Source: Osedax frankpressi
Lineage: Eukaryota; Annelida; Polychaeta; Sabellida; Siboglinidae
Reading direction: 5' to 3'
Length of the DNA: 64,000 nucleotides
Assembly: GCA_964035775.1 (NCBI GenBank)
Contig: OZ038315.1
Location: forward strand, 1,874,995-1,938,994
The position numbers and the translations under genes are program-made. Of this stretch, positions 33,487 to 44,200 are shown in pieces (the first letter of the stretch is position 1; every line of letters begins with the position of its first letter). The notes beneath the pieces are model-generated. The model saw only the letters and a list, made by a program, of their open reading frames with translations, made no database searches and was not told where the DNA came from.

Positions 33487-34249
33487 AAAAAAAATAAGAA
33501 TTTATATTATATTAATTCAAGTTGAAATTTGATAAATTTGATGTTGTATTACAATTTTCTTGGTTCGTTTTAAATAGAGCATAGAATTTTTGCTGGATTC
33601 TACAAATGTAAACAATTCATAAACTTTGATTCTAACTTCTTAAACGACCTTTTAAAAATAAGATCGCTTTTGAATTATCATAATCCTACCCTAATTGTTA
33701 TTGATTCCTTTTCAAGGGAAGTAGAATTGTGTAAACAGCTTGATCGCAAAGAGAAATACCGATTGAAGAAAAGGGAGCAGCGAACCAACCCAGCCTTCAA
33801 AGCTCGAGAACAAGAAAGAGAAAGAAAACGCATGCGCCAGAGAAGACTTGATCCTTCATTTCGTGATAACGAACGTAAAAGTGAGGCAAAAAGAAAGCGA
33901 GATACTCGACTCTCCAAGAAAAGGGTTTGCTCCCTCTCTCCCTCTCTCTCTCTCCCTCTCTCCCTCTCCCTCTCTCCCTCCGCCCCTCCCTCCCTCCGCC
34001 CCTCCCTCCCTCCGCCCCTCCATCCCTCCCTCCCTCCCTCCCTCCCTCCCTCCCTCCCTCCCTCCCTATATATCTCAATCTTACTCGTTTAACGTTATTC
34101 ACAATTAATTTATAATTTAATAGTAATTTTTGATTACATTTTAAATCCATTTAATATAGAAAAAAGAACTTACTTGTTTTGACGATATTGATTTGAATTT
34201 AAACTTTTCTGAAGAAAATATTGGATCTACCGTCACATTACTTGAATGA
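31765..34249 (+). CDS. hypothetical 241-residue protein with basic Arg/Lys-rich region (5 exons)
   Basis: Gene-level entry; the exons are listed separately. The five exons join in phase (0, 2, 2, 0) from an ATG to a TGA. I do not recognise the family. Residues 1-75 are Ser/Asn/Asp-rich (including SLPFDSDHEELNNSYLSSLN). Residues 75-143 are a compact-looking segment with PSLGNDIGRLEANGQHFEV and CIKEVFGFPGNEVNVTSEF. Residues 150-215 are strongly basic and probably helical, with a repeated pattern of NPAFKAREQERERKR and DPSFRDNERKSEAKRKR. Basic NP/DP-x-[FY]-R repeats of this kind occur, as I recall, in uncharacterised or nucleic-acid-binding invertebrate proteins; nuclear, DNA- or RNA-binding function is inference only. 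The C-terminus is acidic (FDDIDLNLNFSEENIG). An earlier 5' exon is possible. Confidence 0.55.
32046..32149 (+). CDS. basic-region protein exon 2
   Basis: The acceptor AACAG is followed by ILIMDSLPFDSDHEELNNS then YLSSLNDSKIYLQNN plus two bases. The donor is GTTTCC (phase 2). Boundaries are chosen by phase; the acceptor has only a weak pyrimidine tract, so this is the least certain exon of the five. Confidence 0.45.
32337..32540 (+). CDS. basic-region protein exon 3
   Basis: A strong acceptor (CTCTTTCAG). One base completes a codon, then 67 codons including EVSCPSLGNDIGRLEANGQ and FEVSDECIKEVFGFPGNE, then two bases before donor GTTAGT. Markedly GC-rich (about half) with CpG retained, and the clearest coding exon of this gene. 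Confidence 0.72.
33717..33924 (+). CDS. basic-region protein exon 4 (Arg/Lys-rich)
   Basis: The acceptor is TTCAAG, with one base completing a Ser codon. Contains CKQLDRKEKYRLKKREQRT, NPAFKAREQERERKRMRQRR and LDPSFRDNERKSEAKRKRD. The donor GTTTGC follows AGG (phase 0), and the pyrimidine array begins within a few bases of it. Confidence 0.75.
33930..34068. repeat. CTCC/CCCT polypyrimidine array at a donor
   Basis: Pure C/T on the plus strand: mixed CT, CCCTCT, then 11 or so CCCT steps, starting about five bases after the donor of exon 4. Mirror-symmetric polypyrimidine of this length is the kind that can form triplex DNA. Frames through it are by-products. Confidence 0.96.
34160..34249 (+). 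CDS. basic-region protein exon 5 (stop)
   Basis: The acceptor is TATAG, phase 0: KKELTCFDDIDLNLNFSEEN then IGSTVTLLE and TGA at 34,247. The first AATAAA after it is at 34,461; in DNA this AT-rich that is weak evidence of a polyadenylation signal. Confidence 0.65.
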   Translation, partial: KKELTCFDDIDLNLNFSEENIGSTVTLLE

Positions 34250-36960
34250 CCCCAGTACAATTCAAATACTAATATTTGCTGTATTTATTTCTAGCATTAT
34301 ATTTTGTTCTACAATTAAGGAATCTTTGATGTCATATTTATTTGTTTTCATGTTGATATATTTGTTTTGATTATATTATAATTTTTATTAATATCTACCA
34401 ATATGTATTTTTTATATCGAAAAATATTAAAATTAAAATTAAATTTACTTTTTAATCCAAAATAAATTTAAATAGTTTTTTTCCCATCCTAAATTATTTG
34501 AATAGATTTATTTTGCAATCATATTTTATTGAAATTTTTTGCAATTAAACCAAATTAAATATATTTTATTTGGAATCAAAATTATTTTAATATTTTTTTT
34601 GGAATCCAAAATTATTTAAATAGATTTATGTTGTAATTCAAAAATTACTGATAGATTTCTTTTGCAATAACAAATTACCTTTATGCATTATTATATTAAA
34701 ATATTCCGCATTTGTATATTTAAATTTTTATATAATATTCTATAATTTGCAAATTTATTTGATATTCAATTATATTTTAATTATTTTTTATATTATTGAT
34801 TTAATTTAAATTTCTCATTCAGGAAATTTATCAGTCATTTTAAATATTTATTTATTATTTTGTATCTATGAATTCTGCATATGATTCATGTATTATATAA
34901 AATAAACTATTTAAATTATTATTTATAATATATTATTGTTTAATTAATTGAAAAAAATGATGTAAAAAAACTTTGATTGTATGATCATAATTAATATATT
35001 ATAATAATGATTAGGAAAAACTAATAAGATAAAGAAATATATTTCAATAGAATGTAGAGGAGTAGATAATATTTACAATTAACGGAATATAGTCTTAGTA
35101 AATATTTACAAGTTTTTTGCTGGAGTTAAATATTGATATCCTAGTTAATGAACTTAAATTATATTGCAATAATAGATCAATCTTCTTACTTATATTGTAT
35201 AAGTTTATTAATTAATTATTGTATTAATAACCTTTACTTATACATATGATATATTGATTTCTCTACCACTATTTATGTTGTCGTTAGTAATCCCTATGTT
35301 TCTGAATTGATAGATCTTGATGTGTAATATTGACGATTTTTAAAAGTCCATCTTTATGAAAATTAATAATGTAAATGTGTGTTATTAATTCGTTAATCAA
35401 TAAATTATTGGTGAGCTACATTATATTTATAAGATTAATGTTAAGTAGATATTATCAGCGCCATTCATTTAGTGTTTACATATAATCTCATTTACATAAC
35501 TAACAAATCATTTATGTATCACTTAATCATACTCTTTTAAAAAATGTCAAATCTTGAATATTGACTTTATTAACGTGGATAATAATGAAACAATTTGTGG
35601 TATTTTTTATACTAAATACTGAGCCATACTATAGCCATATCATATTATATATATATATATATATATACTGAGTATAGCCATATCATATTATTTAAAATCG
35701 TTGGAATTTACAATCGAATTTGGGGAATATTTTCGCCAAAAAATGATTACAAAATTGTCGATGGTAAAACTGTTACATCTGTCGATACATTATTTTTGTC
35801 ATATTCATATTTCATATATAACAGATGGTAAATTGCATTATATTAACTAACACCTTGGTGTACATTGATCCTCTCATTTATGGTTAGGAGGATTATATTC
35901 TAATGTATGTTATAATATTTGATCAACGAAACAAAAATAGGTAATAATTTGTCGGAAGTTAATTTTGCATATATTTTGACTGCTATTAAAATAAAAAAAA
36001 GTTTTATTTGGAGATTTATATTTATTTCCTTAAATTTGGGCAGAGTAATTTATAAGTTTAATACATACTAAATAATGCATAAGCTTATGCATACATTTAA
36101 GAATGCATTTGGAGTATTTACTTAATTTATGTAACATCAATATATGCCATAAACTCATTATAATTATAAATGTAACATACCCAAGCTTCCATTTCTAAAT
36201 CTATGAATAAACTGTTATTGATAAAATGTAACCATAAAACCAATATTTTTCTAAATACATTACTTTCTTCCTCTCTTCACTTGAACTCCAACGCTATAAG
36301 CAATTATAAACTCTATATTCCAACTCACTAGATATATTATATTTCTACTTAACCTATATATTCAATACATTTATATCCAATATTCCAAATTAAAGAAACT
36401 ACCTTAATGCTATTTATGTCCGTAAACATCGTATCTTTGACAACATAATTCGCGGTAGAACAATATACCATATCATAAAACAAAAATGTTGACATGGATA
36501 CCAAATGTGTTTTTAATAATCTCATAAATACTTGTGAACAAAGAAATCTTATGCAATTTAAAATCTAACTGGAACAGGTCCCAATTATGATTTAAGACTT
36601 GGTAAACATTTTATTTATTCTATACTTAATACTAAGATCGCACTGCTTTTCTACCCTCACCTCTAATATTTACAAATTACATTCACCTACTAGCGAATAT
36701 AAGTGTATCTGATATCGTGGTTAATTTCGGCAAGTAGGAACAACACAATTTGTATTGATACTTCCACGACTGACAATCTTGACCACACTTGCGGAGTACC
36801 GCATGGTTCATAACTACATAGTACCAACACACTCAATGAGCTACAATATTCCAATACCCGTACAATTCCCTATACAGTACGCCGTACATTGTAAGGAAAG
36901 CTGTATTCCGGAATAAATAACGCATCCATTATAAAATAATCTTACTGAAGTACAATGCAT
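34250..36960. other. AT-rich intergenic DNA
   Basis: Unique AT-rich sequence with one short (TA)n near 35,645-35,668. From about 36,600 the base composition becomes more balanced and grades into the 29-bp array, but I find no supported exon or RNA gene. Confidence 0.45.
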
Positions 36961-38375
36961 ACGATCATAACATTTACGACTACGTTACTAAATACTTTTA
37001 CTCACTCATTACTTTACTAAATACTCTTCTTACTCATAATAAGAACTCAAACTACTTTACTAATTACTCATACACACGCATCTTAATAACCACGACTACC
37101 TTGTAAATACTTTTCTCATACATTACTTTACTAATTACTCATACTAACACATTACTTTACTAAGTACGTATACTCACACATTACTTTACTAAATACGTTT
37201 ACTCGCATATCTTAATGACCCTCATTACTTTACTAATTACTCATACTCACACATTACTTTACTAAATACTTTTACTCGCTCATCTTAATAATCATTATTA
37301 CTTTACTAAATACTCATACTCACTCATTACTTTACTACATACTCATACTCACTCATTACTTTACTAATTACTCATACTCACACATTACTTTACTAAATAC
37401 TCATACGCACACATTACTTTACTAATTACTCATACTCACTCATTACTTTACTAAATACTCATACTCATACATTACTTTACTAAATACTCATACGCACACA
37501 TTACTTTACTAATTACTTATACTCACTCATTACTTTACTAAATACTCATACTCACTCATTACTTTACTAATTACTCATACTCACACATTACTTTACTAAT
37601 TAATCATACTCACTCATTACTTTACTAATTACTCATACTCACACATTACTTTACTAATTACTCATACTCACACATTACTTTACTAAATACTCATACTCAC
37701 ACATTACTTTACTAATTACTCATACTCACTCATTACTTTACTAAATACTCATACTCACACATTACTTTACTAATTACTCATACTCACACATTACTTTACT
37801 AATTACTCATACTCACAAATTACTTTACTAAATACTCATACTCACACATTACTTTACTAATTAATCATACTCACTCATTACTTTACTAATTACTCATACT
37901 CACACATTACTTTACTAAATACTCATACTCACACATTACTTTACTAAATACTCATATTCACACATTACTTTACTAATTACTCATACTCACACATTACTTT
38001 ACTAAATACTTTTACTCGCATATCTTAATGACCCTCATTACTTTACTAATTACTCATACTCACACATTGCTTTACTAATTACTCATACTCACACATTACT
38101 TTACTAAATACTCATACTCACACATTACTTTACTAATTACTCATACTCACTCATTACTTTACTAAATACTCATACTCACACATTACTTTACTAATTACTC
38201 ATACTCACACATTACTTTACTAAATACTCATACTCACATATTACTTTATTAATTACTCATACTCACTCACTACTTTACTAATTACTCATACTCACTCACT
38301 ACTTTACTATTTACTCATACTCACTCACTAATTATTAATTACTCATACTCATTCACTACTTTACTAACTACTTTA
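36960..38375. repeat. 29-bp minisatellite
   Basis: About 45 copies of a unit of the form tactcacacattactttact plus aattactca, with an alternate in which cactcatt replaces cacacatt. The left edge (36,960-37,260) is degenerate and the centre homogeneous. C-rich and G-poor on the plus strand. Confidence 0.95.
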
Positions 38376-38465
38376 GGATTAAACTTGTTGCATAAATAAG
38401 AATTTGCTTTTTATATCGTATTCCTAAAATGATGAAATAGTATCTCTCATACGATTAGATCCATC

Positions 38466-38582
38466 CACTCGACACCTTTTGTGTGTGTGTGAGTGTGTGT
38501 GTGAGTGTATATGTATGTGTGCATGTGAGTGTGTGTGTGTACGTGTGTGCGTGTGAGTGTGTGCGTGCGTATGCGTATGTGT
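38466..38582. repeat. GT-rich microsatellite
   Basis: Interrupted (GT)n with GAGT, GTAC and GCGT variants. Confidence 0.93.
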
Positions 38583-38722
38583 AACTTAATAAATAACCCG
38601 CATATGTCATGAAAGTATACCGAATTTTCTTATATCATTATATCTTCAACAGGGATACGCATAATATAAATCGATATTATCATCTACGAGTATTGTTAAT
38701 AAGTTGCAAACAATGTATTGCG

Positions 38723-38724
<2 letters not shown>

Positions 38725-38791
<67 letters not shown>
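38725..38791. repeat. (TA)n microsatellite, left of the GC-rich island
   Basis: About 33 uninterrupted TA dinucleotides. Confidence 0.97.
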
Positions 38792-38794
<3 letters not shown>

Positions 38795-38919
38795 TAATGA
38801 TGTAATGATGCTATATGATTGCATGTCGTAAAATATGCAATTTCTACATAGCTAGGTGTATAAAATGATAAAACCATACAATGCCGTTACGTAAATAATT
38901 AATAATCAACTAGCCTTGG

Positions 38920-39300
38920 CCAATCTGCATACTGACGGTGTTGGTGTTATCTTATCCAGTGCGGTCAAGGTTACCTACGTGATACATTAAACCTTTCTCG
39001 GATTACCTCCACGAAATCATCATTAGTAATCTATTGAATATCTGGTAACGGCCCCTGTAGTAGTTAGATCTGCCAGCCCTTAGCCCGAGATTCAAAGGAA
39101 GGGTGTGGTTGGTCCGACCAGTTAGAACGGTCGGAAAGTGCTCCGTATAAACCACCGTTGTGGATTCGCTGTACGGACCTCACCGGATATAGTTCTCTGG
39201 TCAACTGGACTACCGGTCCAAGGGCGCTTTACATAATTCAGAATCTTGCGAAGCCTATATCTACCCGATACCGTAACCATGTGAGATGCATATTACACAG
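38920..39300. other. GC-rich unique island between two TA runs
   Basis: About 380 bases near half GC with many CpG (for example gttggtccgaccagttagaa and ctcaccggatatagttctct), in a region otherwise four fifths A+T. No long open frame on either strand and no convincing tRNA-like A/B boxes. The TA runs at 38,725-38,791 and 39,369-39,440 bracket it at about 130 and 70 bases. It could be a dispersed non-autonomous element, a non-coding exon or a regulatory island. Confidence 0.45.
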
Positions 39301-39368
39301 TGGTGTATAGCTCCCATTTTAATCTATATATTATAATATATTCTTTGTAAGAATAGTAACTTAAGATG

Positions 39369-39369
39369 T

Positions 39370-39440
<71 letters not shown>
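39369..39440. repeat. (TA)n microsatellite, right of the GC-rich island
   Basis: About 36 TA dinucleotides. Confidence 0.97.
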
Positions 39441-39444
<4 letters not shown>

Positions 39445-39910
39445 TGTATGTGTATTATAAGATAATTAACATATCAATCGTACACGCGAATTTTGGAGAT
39501 ATCAGCAATCTGAGTGGCGGTAGTAAATCTCCGATGGAAAGCGTTCAATGTCATCGTGTATGCGTGTCAGTGTGCATGTAGTAAGAATAAGGTAGATAGG
39601 TAGGTGGGCGTGTCGGTGGGCGTGTCGTTAGGTCAATTCGTTAATTTGGTTACGAGATAAATAGATGGTTGAAACGGATGGCGTTCTAAAGAACATTGTC
39701 TCTGAATAATTCAGTTATTTCATTACACCTAATGGCTTAATTCTATAACTAACGAACTAGGTACGTCGGATTAAAAGAACTTAAACTATTATTAATTAAG
39801 TGCGTATCGAACCAACATAACCTGTAATTGGACATATATATATGACATCAATACCGAGCTAGCATCCCATTCTATTATGACGTCTTGTTATTATGCAATA
39901 ACTGCATATT

Positions 39911-40110
39911 NNNNNNNNNNNNNNNNNNNNNNNNNNNNNNNNNNNNNNNNNNNNNNNNNNNNNNNNNNNNNNNNNNNNNNNNNNNNNNNNNNNNNNNNNN
40001 NNNNNNNNNNNNNNNNNNNNNNNNNNNNNNNNNNNNNNNNNNNNNNNNNNNNNNNNNNNNNNNNNNNNNNNNNNNNNNNNNNNNNNNNNNNNNNNNNNNN
40101 NNNNNNNNNN
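39911..40110. other. assembly gap, 200 N
   Basis: Exactly 200 N, probably a nominal-length gap. The sequence on both sides (aataactgcatatt on the left, a TACTGCAGATTATTA repeat on the right) is related, so the gap very likely lies inside a tandem array whose true length is unknown. Confidence 0.95.
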
Positions 40111-40345
40111 ACAGATTTTTACAATCTTACTGCGGATTATTAAAATTTTCCTTCAGTTTACTATATTATGCTGCAGATTATTCCATTTTTACTGCAAATT
40201 ATTACACTTTTACAGTAGATTATTACAATTTTAACTGCAAATTATTACACTTTTACAGTAGATTATTAAATTTTACTGCAGATTATTACAATATTACTGC
40301 AGATTATAAAAATTTTACAGCAGTTTATTACAATTACTGCATATT
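40111..40345. repeat. about 22-bp TACTGCAGATTATTACAATT array at the gap edge
   Basis: About ten imperfect copies of an AATTTTACTGCAGATTATTA-like unit, variants having acagtagatt or actgcaaatt. Confidence 0.85.
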
Positions 40346-40639
40346 TATTACGCCTAGCAGAACATTAATGGAACCATTTTAATGATTTATGCAATTGACA
40401 AAGTTAAAAATTATTTTAATATTCTATTTAAGTTTAATTTCATATTACAATTTTCCTGTAAGTTATATCATATTTTATGATAAAAATTAAATATTATAAT
40501 TATATTTCTAATCATTGTATTTAGAAACAGGGACTTGTGTGGTATTGATTACACATGTGCGTGAATTCTATTATAAATAATTATTAATTAATAACTCCAT
40601 GTAAATAATTTCCTTGCAAAGTAGTATATTAATAACCTT

Positions 40640-41140
40640 TATTGATTATGTCGAAGTAAACGAGGTCAGGAGGTCAAGACACATAGTAACGATGACCGCA
40701 GGCGCCTAATTAATACAATCAAGGTTGACTGGTCAAATCGCGTTTAATTTGCTAATTGCCACCATACATAGCATCTCCTATAGACCTATATTTACCCCGC
40801 CCTTAACCCCTCCCATTTCTCGATTTTGTAATCATTTGACGACGTTGATATGCAATCAGTTATACTATAATAATAACATCAAATGAGTTGCATTTCTCCT
40901 TATACAAAGGTAATTCATTTTTAGTATCTCGATATCATCTGTAGACCAGTTAATTATCTGGATAATGCTTGCAATGACTCATTTGTGTTCAACACCGCAT
41001 TATTATTCATGGCGATTCACGAATCATTATTATCGAGTTTATAGCTTACTTATTTAGGTACACCAGTACTTACAATTAAATTGTTTGTTCCAGGTTTTAG
41101 ATCTGGCTAAGTAAGCAAATCGTGATCGGGGCGTTCTCGG
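40640..41140 (+). promoter_or_regulatory. putative promoter and 5'-UTR region of the guanylate cyclase
   Basis: Unique DNA with rising GC before the sGC start codon. It holds a CCCCGCCC box at 40,795-40,802 and a nearby CCCCTCCC at about 40,807-40,814. A TTGTTCCAG ending at 41,095 looks like the acceptor of a 5'-UTR intron, which would put the start site further upstream. No TATA box can be singled out in such AT-rich DNA. Confidence 0.3.
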
Positions 41141-41262
41141 ATGTACGGCCTACTTATAGAAGGAGTTGCCATCGCCATCAAGAAAAAGTATGGCCAACAA
41201 AAGTGGGAGTCGATACGGGAATGGGCCGGAGTCAAACAACATTCTTTTGTAACTCACGAACG
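41141..41262 (+). CDS. sGC exon 1 (HNOB start)
   Basis: ATG at 41,141: [20 protein letters not shown] then [20 protein letters not shown] plus two bases. The donor is GTTAGA (phase 2). MYG is the universal start of sGC HNOB domains. A longer frame beginning at 41,122 is in another frame and is not the gene. Confidence 0.93.
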
Positions 41263-44200
41263 GTTAGAGACATCCGGGTACCTTCCCACCTCACCTTCGT
41301 ACTGAACTTTATACCTTGGACGGTACCATATGCCTAATATAGATATAATCTTAAACCAAATATTCCACATAGTGTCATTTCCTACACCACTATAGCTTAA
41401 CGACATATAATCGTTGTCCCTTTAATTATAAACCATTCAATACATGGATATACATCACTTTCTCACTTTTACTCATCTCATAATATACATAAATACACTA
41501 ATGTTCACTTGTGTTACCTGTGTTAGGCTAATATTTGTATTATTATAATTATATTAGCCTAAAATATCACCCGCTTATTCTAACTATAAACCTCTCTCTT
41601 ATCCTCACTATAAAGCTCACTCTATTATCCTCACTATAGACCTCACTCTTATCCTCACTATAAACCTCACCCTTATCCTCACTATAAACCTCTCTCTTAT
41701 TCTAACTATAAACCTCTCTCTTATCCTCACTATAAACCTCACTCTTATCCTCACTATAAACCTCTCTCTTATACTCACTATAAACCTCACCCTTATCCTC
41801 ACTATAAACCTCTCTCTTATCCTCACTATAAACCTCTCTCTTATCCTCACTATAAACCTCACTCTTATCCTCACTATAAACCTCTCTCTTATACTCACTA
41901 TAAACCTATCTCTTATCCTCACTCTAAACCTCTCTCTTATCCTCACTATAAACCTCTCTCTTATCCTCACTATAAACCTCACTCTTATCCTCACTATAAA
42001 CCTCTCTCTTATCCTCACTATAAACCTCTCTCTTATCATCACTATAAACCTCACTCTTATCCTCACTATAAACCTCTCTCTTATCCTCACTATAAACCTC
42101 TCTCTCTTATCCTCGCTATAAACCTCTCTCTTATCCTCACTATAAACCTCTCACTCTTATCCTCACTATAAACCTCTCTCTTATCCTCACTATAAACCTC
42201 TCTCTTATCCTCACTATAAACCTCTCTCTTGTCCTCACTATAAACCTCTCTCTTATCCTCACTATAAACCTCTCTCTTATCCTCACTATAAACCTCTCTC
42301 TTATCTTCACTATAAACCTCTCTCTTATCCTCACTATAAACCTCACTCTCTTATCCTCACTATAAACCTCTCTTTTATCCTCACTATAAACCTCACCCTT
42401 ATCCTCACTATAAACCTCTCTCTTATCCTCACTATAAACCTCTCTCTTATCCTCACTATAAACCTCACCCTTATCCTAACTATAAACCTCTCTCTTATCC
42501 TCACTATAAACCTCACTCTTATCCTCACTATAAACCTCTCACTCTTATCCTCACTATAAACCTCTCTCTTATCCTCACTATAAACCTCTCTCTTATCCTC
42601 ACTATAAACCTCACTCTTATCCTCACTATAAACCTCACTCTTATCCTCACTATAAACCTCTCTCTTATCCTCACTGTAAACCTCTCTCTTATCCTCACTA
42701 TAAACCTCTCCCTTATCCTCACTATAAACCTCTCTCTTATCCTCACTATAAACCTCACTCTTATCCTCACTATAAACCTCACTCTCTTATTCTCACTATA
42801 AACCTCTCTCTTATCCTCATTATAAACCTCTCTCTTATCCTTACTATAAACCTCACTATTATCCTCACTATAAACCTCACTCTCTTATTCTCACTATAAA
42901 CCTCTCTCTTATCCTCACTATAAACCTCTCTCTTATCCTTACTATAAACCTCACTCTCTTATCCTCACTATAAACCTCTCTCTTATCCTCACTATAAACC
43001 TCACTCTTATCCTCACTATAAACCTCTCTCTTATCCTCACTATAAACCTCTCTCTTATCCTCACTATAAACCTCTCTCTTATACTCACTATAAACATATC
43101 TCTTATCCTCACTATAAACCTCTCTCTTATCCTCACTATAAACCTCTATCTTATCCTCACTATAAACCTCTCTCTTATCCTCACTATAAACCTCACTCTT
43201 ATCCTCACTATAAACCTCTCTCTTATCCTCACTATAAACCTCTCTCTTATCCTCACTATAAACCTCTCTCTTATCCTCACTATAAACCTCTCTCTTATCC
43301 TCGCTATAAACCTCTCTCTTATCCTCACTATAAACCTCTCTCTTATCATCACTATAAACCTCACTCTTATCCTCACTATAAACCTCTTTCTTATCCTCAC
43401 TATAAACCTCTCTCTCTTATCCTCGCTATAAACCTCTCTCTTATCCTCACTATAAACCTCTCTCTTATCCTCACTATAAACCTCTCTCTTATCCTCACTA
43501 TAAACCTCACACTCTTATACTCACTATAAACCTCACACTCTTATCCTCACTATAAAGCTCACTCTTATCCTCACTATAAACCTCTCTCTTAACCTCACTA
43601 TAAACCTCACTATAAAGCTCACTATTATCCTCACTATAAACCTCTCTCTTATCCTCACTATAAACCTCACACTCTTATACTCACTATAAACCTCACACTC
43701 TTATCCTCACTATAAAGCTCACTCTTATCCTCACTATAAACCTCTCTCTTAACCTCACTATAAACCTCACTATAAAGCTCACTATTATCCTCACTATAAA
43801 CCTCTCTCTTATCCTCACTATAAACCTCTCTCTTATTCTCACTATAAACCTCTCTCTTATCCTCATTATAAACCTCTCTCTTATCCTTACTATAAACCTC
43901 ACTATTATCCTCACTATAAACCTCACTCTCTTATTCTCACTATAAACCTCTCTCTTATCCTCACTATAAACCTCTCTCTTATCCTTACTATAAACCTCAC
44001 TCTCTTATCCTCACTATAAACCTCTCTCTTATCCTCACTATAAACCTCACTCTTATCCTCACTATAAACCTCTCTCTTATCCTCACTATAAACCTCTCTC
44101 TTATCCTCACTATAAACCTCTCTCTTATACTCACTATAAACATATCTCTTATCCTCACTATAAACCTCTCTCTTATCCTCACTATAAACCTCTATCTTAT

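Noticed and set aside
36730-36835. CGVPHGS on the plus strand, resembling the palm motif of LINE reverse transcriptases
   Set aside because: A stop follows at once and neither side continues with recognisable reverse-transcriptase sequence; a chance match is likely.
39877-40382. Open frames across the N gap
   Set aside because: They consist mostly of unknown residues and exist only because N codons are not stops.
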